Assembly: GCF_031877795.1 (NCBI RefSeq)
Contig: NC_133933.1
Location: 21,232,029-21,296,028, forward strand
Source: Strix aluco
Taxonomy: Eukaryota > Chordata > Aves > Strigiformes > Strigidae
Length of the DNA stretch: 64,000 bases
Reading direction: 5' to 3'
The notes under the pieces were generated by a model. That model was not told the origin of the DNA and ran no database searches. It saw only the letters and a program-made list of their open reading frames with translations. The position numbers were made by a program, and so were the translations under genes. Each line of letters begins with the position of its first letter. The stretch's first letter is position 1. Positions 61,001 through 64,000 of the stretch are shown here, one piece after another.

Positions 61001-61196
61001 TCAATTTCGCAGCTGTTTCCTGGAAGGAAAAACAACATATAAATATTTTTGCTCTGTAAAAATCTTTTTCGATACTAAAAAATAGAAATCTTACCAGGAC
61101 TGTCACAGTATCTTCTGTAATACTCTCAAACAAGTGAAGCATTCCTTCCTCCAGAGGGCGAACATACGAAGCATTTTCATGAAGATACTGTGAGAA
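46064..61196 (-). CDS. PPP1R21: PPP1R21, C-terminal 479 codons (13 exons); N-terminus outside window
   Basis: Protein phosphatase 1 regulatory subunit 21 (KLRAQ1), a coiled-coil subunit of the FERRY complex. FERRY is a Rab5 effector that links mRNAs and ribosomes to early endosomes in the cytosol. Thirteen exons in frame encode the equivalent of human residues about 301-780: FSQYLHENASYVRPLEEG, ETAAKLKAFSEHLASYLCFL, LEEECESSLC, YSQK...PTATQKLITTNDC, SPLSAECMLQYKKKA, VPYEEALANRR, the coiled coil LEQEKEHWMLEAQLAKIKLE, LQLADSKSVHF, and the C-terminal TTKRSYEDQLSMMSDHLC signature. It ends GNSKKNKNR. The N-terminal KLRAQ region is off the right edge. The linker after KLEKENQK is unlike the mammalian one, as expected for a variable segment. 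STON1 follows on the same strand. Confidence 0.97.
46094..48035 (-). other. PPP1R21: PPP1R21 last intron
   Basis: 1.9 kb, AT-rich, no exon or recognised repeat. Confidence 0.85.
48036..48164 (-). CDS. PPP1R21: PPP1R21 exon l (TTKRSYEDQ signature)
   Basis: 129 bp, 43 codons; acceptor TCCCCTTAG, donor TAAG|GTAAGT. Encodes DELMTTKRSYEDQLSMMSDH and continues to KQREEIDTLKMTSK. Confidence 0.97.
48165..50191 (-). other. PPP1R21: PPP1R21 intron k-l, GC-AG class
   Basis: 2.0-kb intron that starts GCAAGT and ends CCTTAG on the minus strand. Contains the CR1 fragment. Confidence 0.88.
48500..49375 (+). mobile_element. CR1 LINE fragment, antisense in PPP1R21 intron
   Basis: Plus-strand CR1 retrotransposon remnant. 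It shows decayed endonuclease coding sequence: GTGGGATAG...GCACGACT, the frame with GSLGCSNHELVES around 49000, and ILREASKMNRR. It then jumps directly to the 3' end, with CCTTCCAACC and ATTCTATGATTC near 49345-49370. The reverse transcriptase region is missing, so the copy is both 5'-truncated and internally deleted. The APE motif usually SDH reads SNH here. Not functional. The limits are approximate. Confidence 0.88.
50192..50290 (-). CDS. PPP1R21: PPP1R21 exon k (followed by a GC-AG intron)
   Basis: 99 bp, 33 codons, CRALAKRLSLAEKSKESLTE through ASQNTSRLQ. The acceptor is ATTGACAG. The donor is ACAG|GCAAGT, a GC donor with otherwise perfect consensus. The next exon begins DELMTTKRSYED, so the boundary is fixed by frame and family sequence. 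Confidence 0.94.
51219..51335 (-). CDS. PPP1R21: PPP1R21 exon j
   Basis: 117 bp, 39 codons; acceptor TTGCTAG, donor TGAG|GTGAGC. Encodes APDVESREDLIKNHYMARIA and LTSHLQLADSKSVHFHAE. Confidence 0.95.
52527..52562 (-). CDS. PPP1R21: PPP1R21 exon i (36-bp exon)
   Basis: Twelve codons, IGMLTITTDNEK, between acceptor TTGTTCCAG and donor AAAG|GTAATC. It corresponds to the segment before PDVESRED in mammals. Confidence 0.88.
54055..54288 (-). CDS. PPP1R21: PPP1R21 exon h (coiled coil and variable linker)
   Basis: 234 bp, 78 codons; acceptor CCTAAAG, donor TCTG|GTAAGT. The first half is a conserved coiled coil (LEQEKEHWMLEAQLAKIKLE). The second half, from KLKNSL to REPIKSTSL, is a polar linker that differs from mammals as I remember them. 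Confidence 0.95.
55457..55549 (-). CDS. PPP1R21: PPP1R21 exon g
   Basis: 93 bp, 31 codons. Encodes PCADSVPYEEALANRRVLLS and STESREGLAQQ. Its acceptor is part of a perfect 10-bp tandem duplication (CCTTGTGCAG twice). Only the upstream AG keeps the frame, because the second AG lies 10 bases further on. Confidence 0.94.
56329..56481 (-). CDS. PPP1R21: PPP1R21 exon f
   Basis: 153 bp, 51 codons; acceptor TGTCTAG, donor GAAG|GTTTGT. Encodes IASFFSNNLDHF, LSYGPKGGTEF and SPLSAECMLQYKKKAVAY. Confidence 0.96.
56861..56988 (-). CDS. PPP1R21: PPP1R21 exon e
   Basis: 128 bp; acceptor TTTTCTAG, donor CAAG|GTAATG. Encodes DISKHYSQKATLEQDV, PTATQKLITTNDCILSS and VVALTNGVGK. Confidence 0.95.
58854..58946 (-). 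CDS. PPP1R21: PPP1R21 exon d
   Basis: 93 bp; acceptor GCTCTTAG, donor AAAAG|GTGAGA. Encodes STKPEGLLRTNYGL, then TNIAATLHGFHDTLK. Confidence 0.94.
59938..60074 (-). CDS. PPP1R21: PPP1R21 exon c
   Basis: 137 bp; acceptor ATTCCTAG, donor CCAA|GTAAGT. Encodes LEEECESSLCTAALRARN and FEKLHTYVSLLALP. Confidence 0.95.
60931..61019 (-). CDS. PPP1R21: PPP1R21 exon b
   Basis: 89 bp; acceptor CTTCCAG, donor AAAAG|GTACTT. Encodes ETAAKLKAFSEHLASYLCFL and RKILPYQLK; ends two bases into a Ser codon. Confidence 0.95.
61095..61196 (-). CDS. PPP1R21: PPP1R21 exon a (first in window)
   Basis: 102 bp, phase 0 at both ends; acceptor CTGTACTCAG, donor CCTG|GTAAGA. Encodes FSQYLHENASYVRPLEEGML through TEDTVTVL. 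Confidence 0.96.
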
Positions 61197-64000
61197 CTGA
61201 GTACAGAGAGATTTTAAAATGGTGCTTGCTGAAGGCTCTTGCAAACTGTTTCAAGTCAACAATTGAACAGTCCACTTTAGCAAAGCACCCATCATCTTAA
61301 ACGGTCCCCAGGACGTCAATAAGAAGATATAACAGTCAAGTGATGTACAGCAACCTCTGCTACGTGACACAAACACGCACACCTTGAGGGAAAGTGAGAA
61401 ATAGTGAAGACTACAACGGAAGTCCAAGCAAAAACCCATCTAGGGCTCTGCCACAGCACCCTATCTCATTTTAACCGCCATGCACAGCACACCAAACCCT
61501 TCTTTTTAAGTTTAAACATTCTTGCATTCCTTGCTCAACTCCATCAAATTAAGGCTAGATCCATGCATCATTAAGCCACCAGAATAAACTAGCCTACCTT
61601 CCTCCCAGCACAAACATTTGCACAGCTATGCTATGGTGCGTGAAGTATTGAAGAACTAAAGAGTTAAAACTGAGAGCAAGAGATACATTTTAATCTTTAT
61701 CTGTATCCAGTCCAGTTTTCAACATGGGTCAAAGCATACTTATGCCCATGCAAAGGATGGAGCAGTAACTAATCAAAGTGAGAATTCTTACTTTCAAGAA
61801 CTATGACAGGTTTGCGCAATTACGAAACTTTGGCCTCACAGAACTGCCTGACTTTGCTAAAAATTGCTTATGTATACTCTACGGCTAATATTGCCTTCAA
61901 AAAAAGTATACCTGAGAACAAAGGTGTTTACTCTTACACACAATCAAAAAGTAACAGTACCACCAGCTTTCAGTTTTGATACCACAGTATTACAAAAAGC
62001 TTCTTCCACAGACTGACATAGGTAGTCAAAAGTGATCTTGGTTTTTATTTTACCCCATGGAAAGATACCTTCACCTTTGATTATTTGTACCACAATAGTA
62101 GCTAAAGACCCCAGGCAAATAGGGTATGAGAAATTTTAATGATTTCTTGTATTATTACAGTGAAGTAACACAGTGTTAACAAGAAAAGAGAGATGCCAAG
62201 CTCTCATTCATGCATGCAGAAATCTGGATGGAATTAGGGAAAATTCCTAAATCTAAGGAGGAAGAAATAACACATGCAGAATGCTCCTGACTTGTGTTGC
62301 AAGAGAGAGGACTGGAGTTATCTGGCACGATGCTGAAGACCCAGCAGAACCCAGCAATCCAATACTTAAAGAGAAAAGGAATACTTGAACCTGGAAGGGA
62401 ATTGTCCACATCTACTTTGAATGTTTGGTGGGGAAAATAGCTTGAAAGCGCCAGACAAGACCTGGAGTTGGGGAAAAATAGATCAGTGCAAGTGTGCTAA
62501 GCCACTACCTGACACTTGTCTCATTTTCTCTACCACATTAAGGGGAGGTTTTTGAACCACTAAGTGGAGGAGCTAAGATCACACTGAGAACACTTGCCAA
62601 GCAAATAGATAAATTAATCAAAAATACAGGAGCAACAGCAGCTTCAGTGAGTGATAAAAGACGCTTCACCGCTGGAAAGTCATGACAAAAGCCCTGAGAG
62701 GTAGCCTGCACTGAGGCAATTAGGTCATGAATACACAATGGGGCAGACTACAAGAGACATAATTATGAAAACAAACAAAGCCTGAACTACTGAATCAGAG
62801 TCAATTATCAGAAAAGGAGAATCAAATTACAGTTCTGATTAAGTTGCATGTTTCAGCTGTGTGAAAGCACTTCTCTGCTGAAAGGCAACAAAGAAGCATT
62901 AACTAGGACATTAAGAAAAAAAAGCATGAGAAGTGATGTCTAAGAAACTTGATTTTATTCCCTTAATGTAAACTGCAGTAGTGCCTGCAGAATCCAATCA
63001 CCATGCTGGGCCACATAAACAGGGAGACACAGTTCCTGCCCCAAAGAATTTGGAAGAGGACAAAACCGCATAGTTTTCACAAGAAGGATACACCATTTTG
63101 AGTACGTTTGATGGCAGGATCAAGAAAATGTTGTTCTCAGACTAAACAACTGAGAAGGTAAATAGAGCAGGATTCCTCTAGTGAACAGACACCTTCGCAA
63201 GCATATTTGTTGCCTACAAAGAGATCAGAGCAAGTCTTCCCAAGAACTGGAAAGTTTTGTGATAGTTAACATTGTCACTACATGCATTGCAGCTATTTGA
63301 TGAACGCAAATCACGTCCATCCTGGTAGCTTAAGTCTGAGCCCTACAAACTACTAAATTGAAATTATAGTCTGAATCAGTTGCTGTCATCCAGCAACTTA
63401 AATGCACATAGGTCCATTTGCACTACGAAGTCAACAACTTTGACGTTAAACTAGTTTTATTCCAAAGCACACATATATGCATCCCCACACAAATCCTTGT
63501 GCACAAAGTTCTTTCTATGCTTCATGGCAGAGAAAGTCAAAAGATGCAGCTTAACAGCTCTGAATGACACTCCCAGAAAAGTCTTCCCATGGAGATGCAC
63601 AGAAAGACAGGTCAGGTTTCTAATAATTTCAACATGCTTTACAAACTTGAAGCTTCAGAACGCTTACAGGAAAGGTCTTTATACAAATAGCCGGTTTTTG
63701 ACCAGGGAACAAAGTCCAAGTTCTCTCCTTCATAAGCCTACCTTGCACCCACTTTATTTCACATTAAACACTTGAAATACAAGACCTTCTGTCTCAACAT
63801 CTCCCATGCTCCAGTGCATTAACTAAGTCAAGCATCTATTTAGCAGTGCAATATTTGTGTATTTTAAAATCAGTCAGCTGAACTTTTGACAAATGCACTT
63901 TAATTTAGCACTTAAAAAAAAGAGCCTTGATTTGACTATTATAATGCTCTTACGGCAGAAGCACAGGGGAGAAGGATTCTCTGCAGCTACACCTTCACCC
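61197..64000 (-). other. PPP1R21: PPP1R21 intron (partial)
   Basis: The upstream exon, expected to encode the segment ending near DTISPLNQK in mammals, is not found here, so this is intron up to the window edge. No repeat is recognised. Confidence 0.7.

Noticed and set aside
61197..64000. Further upstream PPP1R21 exons
   Set aside because: I looked for the segment preceding FSQYLHEN (ALAFVQDLVTALL and similar) on the minus strand and found no match, so it lies outside the window.

Overview
This window is nuclear DNA of a vertebrate, most probably a bird. The evidence is the gene content, a CR1 LINE fragment carrying the avian/reptilian CR1 3' end, a retroviral solo LTR, few other recognisable repeats, and compact introns (13 PPP1R21 exons in about 15 kb). 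I cannot name the species. All three recognised genes lie on the minus strand, in the order PPP1R21 > STON1 > GTF2A1L. This is the order and relative orientation of human 2p16.3 (FOXN2, PPP1R21, STON1, GTF2A1L, LHCGR, FSHR).

Layout from left to right. 1-3239: the first three coding exons of GTF2A1L (germ-cell TFIIA alpha/beta-like factor); the gene runs off the left edge. Its CpG-island promoter spans about 2985-3560 and contains an RFX-type X-box. 3.6-10.5 kb: intergenic, with no supported gene, and with an intact 880-bp solo LTR at 9014-9893 flanked by a 5-bp target duplication. 10.5-38.2 kb: STON1 (stonin-1). It has a probable long 3' UTR, coding exons at 14657-14731, 15106-15308 and 24341-26285, a large 5' intron, and a non-coding first exon in a CpG island near 38.0 kb. 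The intron holds a close inverted repeat, an isolated CpG-rich patch and a roughly 490-bp polypurine tract just inside the promoter. 38.2-44.9 kb: intergenic, with two speculative small plus-strand ORFs, one Cys-rich and one with a signal peptide and cytokine-like look. 44.9-61.2 kb: the C-terminal 479 codons of PPP1R21 with its 3' UTR. One of its introns is of the GC-AG class and another carries an antisense CR1 fragment. 61.2-64.0 kb: a PPP1R21 intron; the upstream exons lie outside the window.

The genes have no shared pathway. Stonin-1 is an endocytic adaptor-like protein, PPP1R21 is a subunit of the early-endosomal FERRY complex, and GTF2A1L is a transcription factor subunit. STON1 and GTF2A1L are nevertheless linked at RNA level in mammals by a read-through transcript (SALF). 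The exon phases seen here would allow the same in-frame fusion. Exon limits were set by hand from GT/AG (or GC/AG) signals, frame continuity and remembered family sequence; no alignment was run.
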